Shown here piece by piece: positions 1 through 11,500 of a DNA stretch of 60,437 nucleotides. Position numbers and translations under genes: made by a program. The stretch is from Osedax symbiont Rs1 (GTDB taxonomy: Bacteria; Pseudomonadota; Gammaproteobacteria; Pseudomonadales; Balneatricaceae), in the NCBI GenBank assembly GCA_000416275.1, contig ASZJ01000018.1, positions 547 through 60,983 on the forward strand, read 5' to 3'. The notes under the pieces are model-generated. The model was not told where the DNA came from, ran no database searches, and was given only the letters and a program-made list of their open reading frames with translations. Each line of letters opens with the position of its first letter. Within the stretch, counting starts at the first letter, position 1.

Positions 1-1913
1 GTATCGATGACAATACTTTGAGTTGTTAGATTTCCAGGATTTCCTGCAACATCAATGACACGAACTGAATACACAAAGTTGTTGGTGTGTACATCAGGAT
101 CAACTAAGCTCCAATTCAAGCCATTAACTGCAGCTGTTTCCCAAGTTACACCACCGTCATTCGACACTTGAACACGACTATTAGCTTCTAATCCAGAACT
201 TAGATGACCAGATAGAGTTAAGGTTGTGTCATTAGTTTTAAAATCACCTACCACTCCTGAATCATCTGAAATAGCTGTAATAGTGACTAACTGATTGGGA
301 GCATCATTATCAATTACGATAGTTTGAAGATCGGTATCTCCAACATTGCCAACGTCGTCAATAATTCTGACATTGTAATTAAAACTTGAATTATGGATTT
401 CTGGATCATTAAAAGCCCAAGTTAAACCATTTGCCGTAGCTATTTTCCAATTATTACCGCCATCATTTGAAACTTCAATTATCTCATTAACTTGTAAACT
501 TTCATTCAAAGTTCCCGATACAGTTAGTGAGGTATCATTGGTAATAAAATCATTATCAATCATCCCTGAATCAGTGGTGATTGCTGTTATATCAATTATT
601 TGTACGGGGGCGGTAATGTCTATAATTATATTTTGCTCTGCTTCGTTACCAACATTTCCGGTATTGTCTATCACTCTCGCTTGATATTTAAAATCAGTGC
701 TATGTATCACCTCATCTTCAAAAGACCAAGATGTGCCATTGACTGTTGCTAATTTCCAAGTGACTCCGTTATCATTTGATACTTGAACTTTATCGCCTAA
801 GCTTAACGATTGATCTAAAGTACCGTTTAAAGTAAGGGTGGTATCATTGGTCTTGTAATCGGTATTATTTTCACCGGAATCTGTGGCAATACTAGTGATT
901 GAAATTTGTTGTGTTGGAGCTGTAGTATCAATCCGAATGTTTTGTTCTACGACATTACCAATATTTCCTACCGCATCGATCACCCTCGCTGTATAAGAGA
1001 AATTATCAGGATGATTATCTGTATCTACAAACTGCCATACCGACCCAGCAACTTCTGCAATATGCCAAGTGACACCACCATCATTAGATACTTCAACCCT
1101 CTCTGTCGCTGACAATATTTTACTCAGCTCGCCTTGTACTGTTAAGCTGGTATCATTAGTACTAAAGTCATTTGCATTAAAGCCAGTATCATCACTGATC
1201 GCTGATATGGTAATTTTTTGGGTAGGCGCTACGTTATCAATTAAACTGGTGTCGGCAGCCACTTCACTTATATTGCCAGCCTGATCTTTAATGGTTATAT
1301 TTGCAACGACACTGTTATTGTTTATTGAAAATTGATCGCCTTCTATTTCAACCTCTATGGTTTTTCCGATGTCATTAGGGCTGACTACATGAATAGCATC
1401 TGGTAAACCGTCACCATTAACATCCACCTCTACAATGTAACCAACCTTTGCATCATCCGGTATTCCAATCGCTATTTTTACCAGCCCTGCGAGTTCCTCT
1501 TGGTTTAAAAATCCATCTCCACCATCAAGAATATCTACACTAGCAGCAGTAGTTGGTGCGATAGTATCTAATACGAATGAGGCGTTACCGGGATAATTTG
1601 TTGAAGCCCCTGATACATTAGCAACTCTTAAACTAAGGTCGTATTCACCATCAATAAATTCGCCAGCAGCATTTTTAATGGTTGAGGTAGGCAGGGGAAT
1701 TTCAATATAACCGCGAACGATATCGGTACTCTGTAATATATGAAAAAAGTACTTAGTACTGTTATCAGGCCCAGCGACACTGATAATCATATAATCACCA
1801 TTGAGCGTTAAATCGGGTATGGTGATAAATAGCTGTAAATTCGAATTTTCATTAGCAACATCACCTATTTCTGCTCTGTTAACAAACTGATCATTATTTT
1901 GAATTGAAATCAT
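1..1913 (-). CDS. Large Ig-like repeat surface protein, N-terminal part (runs off the left edge)
   Basis: An uninterrupted minus-strand frame of about 637 codons starts at ATG 1913-1911 and stays open to base 1, so the C-terminus lies outside the window. A GGAG ribosome site (complement of 1920-1923) sits 6 nt before the ATG and fixes the start. There is no N-terminal signal peptide and no LapA retention module. The protein opens directly with a module (about residues 1-220) that closely matches residues 3370-3610 of the neighbouring giant adhesin. At least four tandem Ig-like repeats of about 105 residues follow, each ending in R-x-ID-x-x-GN-x-G then IDxxAP, with a TNDTxLTxxG core. Repeats of this kind are typical of very large type I-secreted surface proteins. 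Export and adhesion are inferred, because the secretion signal would be off-window. Confidence 0.85.
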   Translation of the reverse strand, partial: MISIQNNDQFVNRAEIGDVANENSNLQLFITIPDLTLNGDYMIISVAGPDNSTKYFFHILQSTDIVRGYIEIPLPTSTIKNAAGEFIDGEYDLSLRVANVSGASTNYPGNASFVLDTIAPTTAASVDILDGGDGFLNQEELAGLVKIAIGIPDDAKVGYIVEVDVNGDGLPDAIHVVSPNDIGKTIEVEIEGDQFSINNNSVVANITIKDQAGNISEVAADTSLIDNVAPTQKITISAISDDTGFNANDFSTNDTSLTVQGELSKILSATERVEVSNDGGVTWHIAEVAGSVWQFVDTDNHPDNFSYTARVIDAVGNIGNVVEQNIRIDTTAPTQQISITSIATDSGENNTDYKTNDTTLTLNGTLDQSLSLGDKVQVSNDNGVTWKLATVNGTSWSFEDEVIHSTDFKYQARVIDNTGNVGNEAEQNIIIDITAPVQIIDITAITTDSGMIDNDFITNDTSLTVSGTLNESLQVNEIIEVSNDGGNNWKIATANGLTWAFNDPEIHNSSFNYNVRIIDDVGNVGDTDLQTIVIDNDAPNQLVTITAISDDSGVVGDFKTNDTTLTLSGHLSSGLEANSRVQVSNDGGVTWETAAVNGLNWSLVDPDVHTNNFVYSVRVIDVAGNPGNLTTQSIVID

Positions 1914-1940
1914 TTATAGCTCCGGGTTTTGCAATAACAT

Positions 1941-1955
1941 TTAAGTACTTATGCA
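1941..1955 (-). promoter_or_regulatory. Possible shared upstream motif of the two giant genes (copy 1)
   Basis: The plus strand reads TTAAGTACTTATGCA, 28-42 nt upstream of the ATG at 1913. A close relative, TTAAGTACAGTTTATGCA, lies at 15942-15959 upstream of the second giant gene. The motif contains the palindrome AAGTACTT. A role as operator is inference only. Confidence 0.25.
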
Positions 1956-2339
1956 GATGGGGACGATATATCAAAATTACGTTGGGAAATTTTTTAAATA
2001 CATCCGTTTAATTAACGGAATGTTAACACCATGTGAATTCAAAATAAATATAAGCAATTTTCGTTTGCTAGGTTTTGCCGATATTTCGAATCAAATGTTA
2101 ATATTAAGAAAAACAACTAGATATGTTTGCTGTGTGCGATGAGCCACAAACTGTGCAGGTAATGTTGATATGCGGGGTAATTGACTGCTTTGAGGTTATT
2201 TACCCTAAAGCTATTTAAATAGTAGAGATCTGAGTTTTGAATTTATTTTTGTCTGGTGGCGTTAGATAACTATATTTTTGGTTTCAAGAATTGAGTTCAT
2301 ACCCAGGTGCTTTCTTAAAAATTTATTCCATAACATAGT

Positions 2340-2376
2340 TTCACGAAAATCGTGAAATAGGGGCTATTTAAGCCCC
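2340..2376 (-). terminator. Probable terminator downstream of the giant adhesin gene
   Basis: Read on the minus strand, GGGGCT and AGCCCC (2360-2376, loop about 5 nt) form a stem followed by TATTTC. A second stem, TTTCACGA/TCGTGAAA, follows at about 2340-2357. The position 184 nt after the adhesin stop fits a factor-independent terminator, although the T tract is short. Confidence 0.45.
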
Positions 2377-2432
2377 CCTGATTAAAATCAAGAAATTATT
2401 ATTGCAACGCTGGCATTAGGCATCTGATTCAA

Positions 2433-2468
2433 CTATAGACCAATCCAATCTATTGAATTGGTCTATAG
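2433..2468. terminator. 12-bp hairpin after the giant adhesin gene
   Basis: CTATAGACCAAT (2433-2444) and ATTGGTCTATAG (2457-2468) are a perfect 12-bp inverted repeat with a 12-nt loop. On the plus strand it is followed by ACTTTTTATGG, but no plus-strand gene precedes it. On the minus strand there is no T tract, so it may be an RNA-stabilising hairpin or a protein site. Confidence 0.35.
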
Positions 2469-2559
2469 ACTTTTTATGGAATTTTTGACCGAGCCCAGTA
2501 TCTTTTCCTGCCTGTACGCCAAAGGGCGTGCCATCACTTGGTCAGAGGTTCCCAGTCGG

Positions 2560-5500
2560 TTATATATCTACGACTATCTTGTTACTGCCGATTAGCTCCT
2601 TCATAATATCTTCATAATCAGTGCTCATAATATGGGTATCAGCCAAAGTGATTATCTGGCTTGCCGCTTCCTGATCAAAACTTTCAGCAGTAAAGCTACC
2701 GTTTTCATCTATGTAGACCAGTAAATCATCCCCCGCCTGTTCGAAATGCAGGTAGTGATCAAGACTATCCATCTGTACATCACCACTCTCCAGTAAGAAT
2801 GAGATATCTAATATATCCGATTCGCTTATTTCAGTAGCACTTGTTCCAATATTATCATTGGCTTCAGACTTTGCTGCTTGTTGCGCTGTATAAGAGATAG
2901 TTTCTGTCTCTAATAGGTTAAATAATTCAACTGTGTCTTGATTAGTAGAATCATCTACGCGATCACTCGTTGCAAGCTCTGAAGAAATCACCTTGCCTAC
3001 TTCAAACTGAGCTTTGACCAGCTGATCATCAGCATCGTATTGCTGCCCCATAACCGTCATAGTCTCGCCTTCTACCTGTATGTCTGTCCAAGTAATTAAA
3101 TACCCTCCATTTTCAAGAGCGACCACATGAGGCTCTGATTGAATTCCTTGTACTTCAGTGTTTACTATTTGCTCACTCAACAAAAGCTCACCTTGGGCAT
3201 TATATTTTGATAGATAGATATTAGTATCTGTACCATCGACAGCTGCCCAAATAACCACAAAACTACCATCATTAAGGCCCGCTACTTCAGGCTTGCTCCA
3301 AACTACTTCATGATTTTTGCTGATGACGATATCATCGAGAAGAACACTGATTCCATTTTGGTTGAATAACTGCACCTTAATACTCAAATTATCACTAGCA
3401 TCTTGGCTTAACCAACTTGTCACAAAACCTCCCTCTGACAGATTGGATATATTGGACAATACTTGGCTAGCTGATTGTGAGCTACTAATGATGAATTCAG
3501 ATTTTACTTCTATACCTTGGGAATTAAATATTCTGCCATAGACATTATATTCGCCGTCGTGGTTTGACTGCCAAGACACCACAAAATCACCGTTATCCAA
3601 ATGTGTTATGGATGGCAGAGCCTGATCAGATGCAACACTAGTATTAACTAGAATCTCTACACCTAACTTCTCTCCAGCGTGGTTGAATATTTGCATGTAA
3701 ATGCCGTTTTCACTGCCATCTTGTCCATAACTCATCCAACTAATCACGTAACCGCCGTCCGCTAAGGAGGTTATTTCTGGTCTAACTTGGTCAGCTATTT
3801 CATAGCTACTTACTTGAAATTCGTCTCCTACCTTCAGGTTATGCACATCGTAGCGCTGTGCGTAGATACCAAATCCATCGCCATCCTGCCCCTCTGACTG
3901 CCAAGTAACCACAAAACCGCCATCTTCCAAACCTGTCACGTCAGCATTGATTTGCTGATTTTTTAGGTAAGAGTTAACCACAAAGCTATCGCCTACTTTG
4001 TCTCCATTGGCATCATAGCGCTGAGCATGCACATCAAATAAGCCATCAGTCGCAACTGAAGGTGATAGATAGGTGACTATATATCCTCCATCTACCAATG
4101 ATGCGATGGGATCAACCACTACCGGCGTTAAATTAGTCGTTTTAACATTGCCCGCTAAATCAGTCAGAGTCGCTTGAAAAGTAAACCAACCATGCGAGTA
4201 TCGAGATGTGTGGCTAGCCGATATAGTAGTACTTGAAGCAGACTCACCATTTGCCGTAATACTATGTCCTGGATTATACCAAACACGACTCCCCCAGCTA
4301 AAGGCTACATCTTTGACGCTGTATTGAACGTGTTCAGTAGTAGTTAGTTCAAATTTGACTTGAGGTGCGTGACCAAACCAAGCGCCTGCTTCCTGCGCAC
4401 TAGGTAGACTCATACTCGCGTCTACTACCGTATCAATTTGTACCGATAATGGATTTGAAGCAGGTGATTCAAAGCCGCCAATACTACTGATTGCAGTGAG
4501 TGCATAAGTCCCATCATTCAACAGGGTTGACTCGATAAACCAATGACCTTGATCATCGCTGGTCGTCTCTCCTATTTTAGTGTTACCTGCATAGACAGTG
4601 ACGGTGACATTCGCATCTGCCTTACCTTCTAATCTAGGCGTATTATCATTGGTAAGATTATCAGTATCATATTTACCTGAGTCACTAGAGGCAGCCAGAT
4701 CTATGCTAGGTTTTGACAATTGAGGGTAAACCTCCAAATTGACATTAGCGGTATCTGTTCCACCTTTTCCATCACTTATTTCATATTCAAACTTATCATT
4801 ACCTACATAACCAGTATCGGGAGTATAGGTAATAGTGCCATTTGCATTGATTACCACAGTGCCATGTTCTGGTTCTGTTTTAATCGCTGATACACTCAGT
4901 GGGTCATTATCTTGATCAGTGTCATTACTAAGAACTTGCAGTTCAATCGCTTGATTGAGTGTATAAGTATCATCGTTAGCGGTGGGATCAATATTCAGTA
5001 CTACGTCACTCATCCCCACTGCTTGAGAACTTGAATTGTTCGCTGGATCAGTTAATGTCGCTACCGCAGAGACTTGATTAGTACTGGCGTTAACATTAAA
5101 CAATGCACCCTCTATGTCCAATTCTACGCTATTGCCGATATCCGCTGATTGGATGAAATAAGTTGCATCAGCAACGCCATCACCGGACACATCAATTTCC
5201 AGCACATCCCCTACTTTTGCATTTGCAGTAATAGTCACTTTAACCGTTACCTTCGCTGATAATTCATCAGCGTCTAGGTAGTCATCTGCACCATTGATAA
5301 TTTCCACATTGCTAGGCGCATCGGGGGCAATAGTATCCAGCGTAAATGTCGCTATTCCAGGGTACGGAGTTACCGCTCCCGCCACTGTTGAAACCACCAA
5401 ACTTAGACTGTAATCACCATCGACGTAGCTATTGTTAGTTTGCAATGCATTATTAGGCAGAGGCAATACTAGCTCCCCCGTGGAAACATCTTGTGCGGTC

Positions 5501-8500
5501 ACTCGATGGTTTACTCTGGTCACTCCAGCTGGCCCATCAATGGTGATCAAAAAATACTCCCCGGCTAAGGTGAGTGGAGGCACTACTACTTTTAAGGATA
5601 AGTTAGATGCTTGACTACTGCCATCTCCAACATCAGCACTACCTACTAGTTCTTTTTTACTCGCTAAATTGACAAAGGATATGCCGCCAGCACTTGGTCC
5701 CGCAGCTAAATTAACATCTGACAAGGTCTTAGTTTCACTATTTTGCACGAACGAGCTCTGCTTAATAATTTGATTGCCAAACTCATCCAATGTCACTTCT
5801 TTATAGTCCAGTGATAGTTCAGTAATACCTAACTCAGCAAGGGTTTTAAGCTCACCACTGTCGGTTATTCCATCTTGATCAGCATCGATCCACACTTTTA
5901 ATTCTGAAAATTTATCATCTAAACTATTGATCACATTGTCATGATTAGAATCAAGATCTGCTAAGGCTTCATAACCATCAGCAGCTTCACTGCTACCGGA
6001 GCTAAGCGCGGTATTATCGCCAAATAACTCGCTACCGGATGTAATCAAACCATCGTTATTTATATCGCGCACCAACAACCCATCTGTGGAACTCACCCAA
6101 CCTGAGTTTTCTTTAACACCATCCCCATCGTGATCAAAAGTAATTCCATGATTAATACTCACCGTATGAATACCATCACCATCCAAATCTAAAATCAGCG
6201 GATCACGGGTTTGATCATTTTTATCAGTGGTTTCAATGGTGATTTTCAAAGCACTAGACAGCGAGCTCTGATTCCCTGCTTTATCGACAATTTGAGCGTC
6301 AACATGGATAAAGTACTGTGCAGAAATTTCAGTGCCGTTCGCATCTACAGATTTAACCTTTGATAATAGCGGATTGTCTTCCGTATCCGTCATTTTCATG
6401 GTCCAAGAGCCATCCGCTCTTACTTCAGCTGAGCCCAATAAAAACTTATGCTGCGCAGAATACTGATTGTCGGAGTCAGTCTCTTGCAATAAATCATGGT
6501 GAGTTCCCTCATCAGTTAAATTACCCGCTGCATTTTTTCTGGCATTAGTAGCGTAGGCATAATAGTACACAATACTACCAGCCTCTGATGCATCGGTTTT
6601 TCCGTCAAATTCTAACTGCTTGAAAATCGTAAAATCATCATGCTTCAGAATATGATCCAAAGACTCTAACCCTACCAAGGTCGAATCTGAGCGCGTCGCC
6701 AAATCAACAATAGGAGTGTCTGGGTTTGCAGTATCTATTTGAATACTACGCGCTGTGGACACACCGGCGACATTGCCAGCAGTATCAGTGACACGTGCCG
6801 TATACACATAAGTTTGACCATCTTGTAGCGCAGCATCAATATAACTCCAATCCGTGCCATTAGTAGTCGCCTCACCAATCACTACGCCATCACGCAATAT
6901 TTCAACTTTGCCATCTGCTGGCAAAATTTGATCTAGAGTACCTTTTAATTCAGGAGTGATGTCATTAGATAAACCCCCATCGCTAATATCGCCGACTTGC
7001 AGTGGCACATTGTCAATAATTTCAGTAATGTTAATGGCAATATCATCTGCTGTGATATCAATTTCGAAGTTCAAAGGTTCACTCGGATCGCCAGTGTTGC
7101 CCGCAGGATCAGTCGGCGCTACGGTGATGCTGTGCTCTCCCGCTGGCAGCGGTGTGCTCGGGGTAAACTGCCACTTACCTTCTGCATCGACGGTGGTGCT
7201 GCCGATCGGCTTGCCATTGTCAAAGATTTCAATGACATCCCCAGGATTACCACCGCCGCTAAAGGTCGGGGTCGGGTCATCTGTCTTGCCACCTTCAGCG
7301 ATGCTTCCCTGTACTGTGCCAACATCGTCGGTGCCAATCACTGGATCTATTTTACTCGGTGCTTGGGTATCTAAGGTGACGTTGAACTCGTTCGAGGTCA
7401 CTGTATCATCCGATGGGTTTTGGATTTTCGCTTCGATGCTATTAGCGCCTTCGACCAATGGCGTAGCAACCGGTAAATTAAAGCTCCAGTTTCCTTTGCT
7501 GTCCGCGGTCGCCTCGCCTTTCTTTTCTGCATTGATATAGATGCTGACCACTGCGCCTGCAGTCGCCGTTCCCTCTATACTTGGCTGTGCATCGTTGGTT
7601 AATCCATTGTCTGAGATGTTGCCAACGATCCCTTCGACGTCATCGACAATGCGGGTAATACTTACTTCTACCGCGCTGACATCTACATTAAAGACCACCG
7701 CTGGACTTGGGTCGCTGACCTTGCCATTGGGACCAGTCTCGGTACTGGTCAAGCTGTGCGGGCCTTTGCCCAATGGCTCTGTTGGCGTTACGCTCCAGTT
7801 GCCATCCTTATCGACGGTTGCCGTGCCAATTACGTTATCACCATCTTTGACGGTGATCACAGAGCCTGGTGTGCCATCCGTTCCGGTTAAGGTCGGGGTC
7901 GCATCATCGGTGACGGTCACCGGATCTGTGGTGGTGATTTCTCCCTGGGTAGCGCCGATATCATCACTCACTTTCATGCTGGGTGCATCTGGAGTGCTGC
8001 TGTCCACTTTGAAGGTGTATGCGCCAGTTTCTGGGCTCTCGACATTATCCAGTTCCGCTTTGGCGGTGAGTGATTGCATGCCTTCACTGAGGGCTTTGTT
8101 ATCTGCTATTGCAATTGACCAGTTGCCTTGGTCATCGGCAATAGCGGTGCCTAATACGTTTTTATCAGCATCGTACAAGGTAACTGTCGCGCCTATTTTA
8201 GCGGAACCGGTCACTGTTGGCGTGGTGTCATCGGTGACACCGCTGCCTTTGCTAATATTGCCTTGCTGTGGATCGACATCATCAATCACATTGTCGATTG
8301 CCGGTGCATCGGGACCCGGTAAATCAACAGTGAAGGTGCGCGCTTCACTCGCAGGCGAGGTGTTGCCAGCGGCATCTGTCGCGATCACGGTAATGCTGTG
8401 ATCACCCGTGTTTAGTGGTATTTCTGGTTCTGCACTCCATTTTCCTTGCGCATTAACCAGCGCAGTGCCGATGGCAACCCCATCATCCAGTAAGGTGATG

Positions 8501-11500
8501 GTACTGCCCGCTTCTGCGGTGCCGCTAAAGGTCGGACGTGCATCGTCGGTGGTCTCGCCATTGTCTATTTCACCAATGTCCGGTGCCACTCCCACATCGT
8601 CGGTGACTTGGGTGATAACCGGAGCTGGCGGCGGCGTAAAGTCTAAGGTGATATTGACTACAGCGGTCTCAGGTCCAACGTTACCCGCGGGATCGACAGG
8701 GCGAGCACTAAATTTATGCGCTCCTTCTGGCAAGCCGTTTTCTGGGGTAAATGTCCAGTTGCCAAGGGCATCGACGGTGGTGCTGCCAATCACGGTGCCA
8801 TCATCCAATATTTCTATGATGTCGTCGGGGGTGGCTTTTTTACCGGAGATGGTCGGCGTCGGATCATCACTGCTATCGCCATCGCTTAGCTGCCCTTGGA
8901 TCGCTCCTACATCGTCGCTAACGGTGATCGCATCGATCGCCGTTGGACCTTGGGTATCTAAGGTTAGCTCAAAGTCGCCAGTGCTGGCTTGGTTGCCGTT
9001 GGTATCTTTAGCTTGCGCCACAAAGATGTATAGTTTGTTGTCGGTTAGTGTTGGAACAGCAATGCTCCAATCGCCAACACTATCCACCGTTACCGAACCA
9101 ATCACGACGCCGTCTTGAGTCAAGGTCACTACCGCATCGGGCTTGCCTCGACCGACTATCTCGGGGGTCGTATCGTTGGTGATTCCACCGCTGGCGATGT
9201 CGTCGATGTGCTGTTCTTGGTTGTCTGCAGCATGGGTAATGCTCACGGTGACATCGGTGGTGTCTACGGTGAAGGTTAACGCGGTGCTCGCCGGACTGTG
9301 ATTGCCTGCTTGATCTGTTTGTACGGCGCTCACGGTATGTTCGCCATCATCCAACGCGGATACTGGGGTAATCGACCAGTGTCCTTGGTCATCGGCCTTG
9401 GTACTGCCCAATACGCTGCCATCGGTATCGCGCAAGGTGATGATCGCTAGCGCTTCTGCATCTGTGCCACTAAAGGTCGGCTGGGCATCATCGGTGCTAT
9501 CGTTGTTGTTGATCGCCCCTTGACTATCTCCTACATTGTCATCCGCAGTGAAGCTTGGAGCGGGTGCCGCAGTGGTGTCGACGTTAAAGTCGTAGCTTCC
9601 GGTCGGCTCACTCTTGACGCCTACGTCGTTGACGGCATCGGCGGTGATTTTATGCAGACCTTCCTCCAGTGCTTTGTCAACTGGCACGGTAAACGACCAG
9701 TTGCCTAAATCGTCCGCGGTGGTCTCTCCCAAGAGCACGCCATCATCAAATATTCGCACGGTTAAGTTGGCACCGGCGGTGCCTTTGATAACTGGGGTGG
9801 TATCGTTGGTGACACCGGTGTCTTTGGGAATGTGCAGGCTGCCGTCATCGTCATTATCGATAACGCTGTTGATACTCGGTGCTGCAGGTTGTGTGCCATC
9901 CAGGCTAAAGGTACGCGCAGCAGTGGGATCGGTGGTAGCACCCGCGTCATTGGTGGAGGTCACGGTTAAGCTGTGATCGCCATCACTAAGCTCTTCAGAG
10001 GGTTGTAGCTCGTACTCCCAGTCTCCGGTCGCCGAGGTCACGGTGAAGCTAGCAATCGCCACTCCCTGATCGTAAACGGTGATTAACTCACCTTGTGCAC
10101 CTGTCCCTTTGAGGACGGGGGTGCGGTCATCGGTGATGTCGCCATTGGCTAAGACACCTGTGTTAATGCCTTGATTATCAAATACTTCATCAAAGGTTAC
10201 CGCGCTGGCGGGGGTAAAGTCGACAGCGAAGTTCAAAGGTTTACTCAAATCGCCAGTGTTGCCCGCAGGATCGGTCGGCGCTACGGTGATGCTGTGCTCT
10301 CCCGCTGGCAGCGGTGTGCTCGGGGTAAACTGCCACTTACCTTCTGCATCGACGGTGGTGCTGCCGATCGGCTTGCCATTGTCAAAGATTTCAATGACAT
10401 CCCCAGGATTACCACCGCCGCTAAAGGTCGGGGTCGGGTCATCTGTCTTGCCACCTTCAGCGATGCTTCCCTGTACTGTGCCAACATCGTCGGTGCCAAT
10501 CACTGGATCTATTTTGCTCGGGGCTTGGGTATCTAAGGTAACGTTGAACTCATTTGAGGTCTCTGTATCATCCGATGGGTTTTGTACTTGCGCCGTTAGC
10601 TTATTAGCACCTTCCGCTAATGGAGTATTAGCAGGCACCACAAAACTCCAAGTTCCCTGGCTACTCGCCGTAGTACTGCCGAGCACTGTATCACCGAGCA
10701 ACACTGTGACTACTGCACCTGCCGTCGCTTCTCCATGAACACTAGGCTCGCTATCATTAGTTAATCCATTGTCTGCTATATCACCGACAATGCCTTCGAC
10801 ATCATCACTGATGTAGCTGATACTTACCTGCACCGCGCTGGTATCAACAGTGAAGACTACCACTGTGCTAGGTTCACTGACCTTGCCATTAGATGCAGTT
10901 TCAGTCGCGCTAATACTATGCCGCCCATCACCTAAAGGCACAACTGGTGTAACACTCCAAGTGCCATCCGCCTGTACAGTGGCCGTGCCTATTTCTCGGT
11001 CGCCATCTAAGACGCTGATTGTGGAGCCAGCAGTGCCTCCCGAACCGCTAATCGTCGGCGTACTGTCATCAGTGGTATCATTATTGCTGATAATACCGAC
11101 CGTTGGGCCTTGATCATCCATGATAATCAACAGCCCTGGCTTGTCGGGGGTCGATGTATCTACTGCAAAAGTGTATGCGCCAGTTTCTGGGCTCTCTACA
11201 TTATTCAGTTGCGCTTTGGCAGTGAGTGACTGCATGCCTTCACTGAGGGCTTTGTTATCCGCTATTGCGATTGACCAGTTACCTTGGTCATCGGTGACAG
11301 CTGTACCTAAAACGTTTTTATCAGCATCGTACAAGGTGACCGTCGCGCCTATTTGAGCGGAACCGGTCACTGTTGGCGTCGTGTCATCGGTGACACCGGT
11401 GCCTTTACTGATATTGCCTTGCTGTGGATCGACATCATCAATTACATTGTCTATCGAAGGGGCATCTGGGCCCGGCAAATCGACAGTAAAGGTACGTGCT

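Larger units (their letters stand above)
1914..2559. other. Intergenic region between the two giant genes
   Basis: This 646-bp AT-rich stretch has no convincing gene; a 63-codon plus-strand frame at 1951-2142 has no family resemblance. It holds the leader of the left gene, a GC-rich terminator-like hairpin (2360-2376) and a second 12-bp hairpin (2433-2468). Confidence 0.6.

Noticed and set aside
7541-8401. Long open frames on the plus strand opposite the adhesin (286 and 236 codons, also at 8408-9118)
   Set aside because: They are antisense shadows of the repetitive, GC-richer adhesin coding sequence; their translations are Ser/Val/Pro-rich and repeat with the same period as the adhesin domains.
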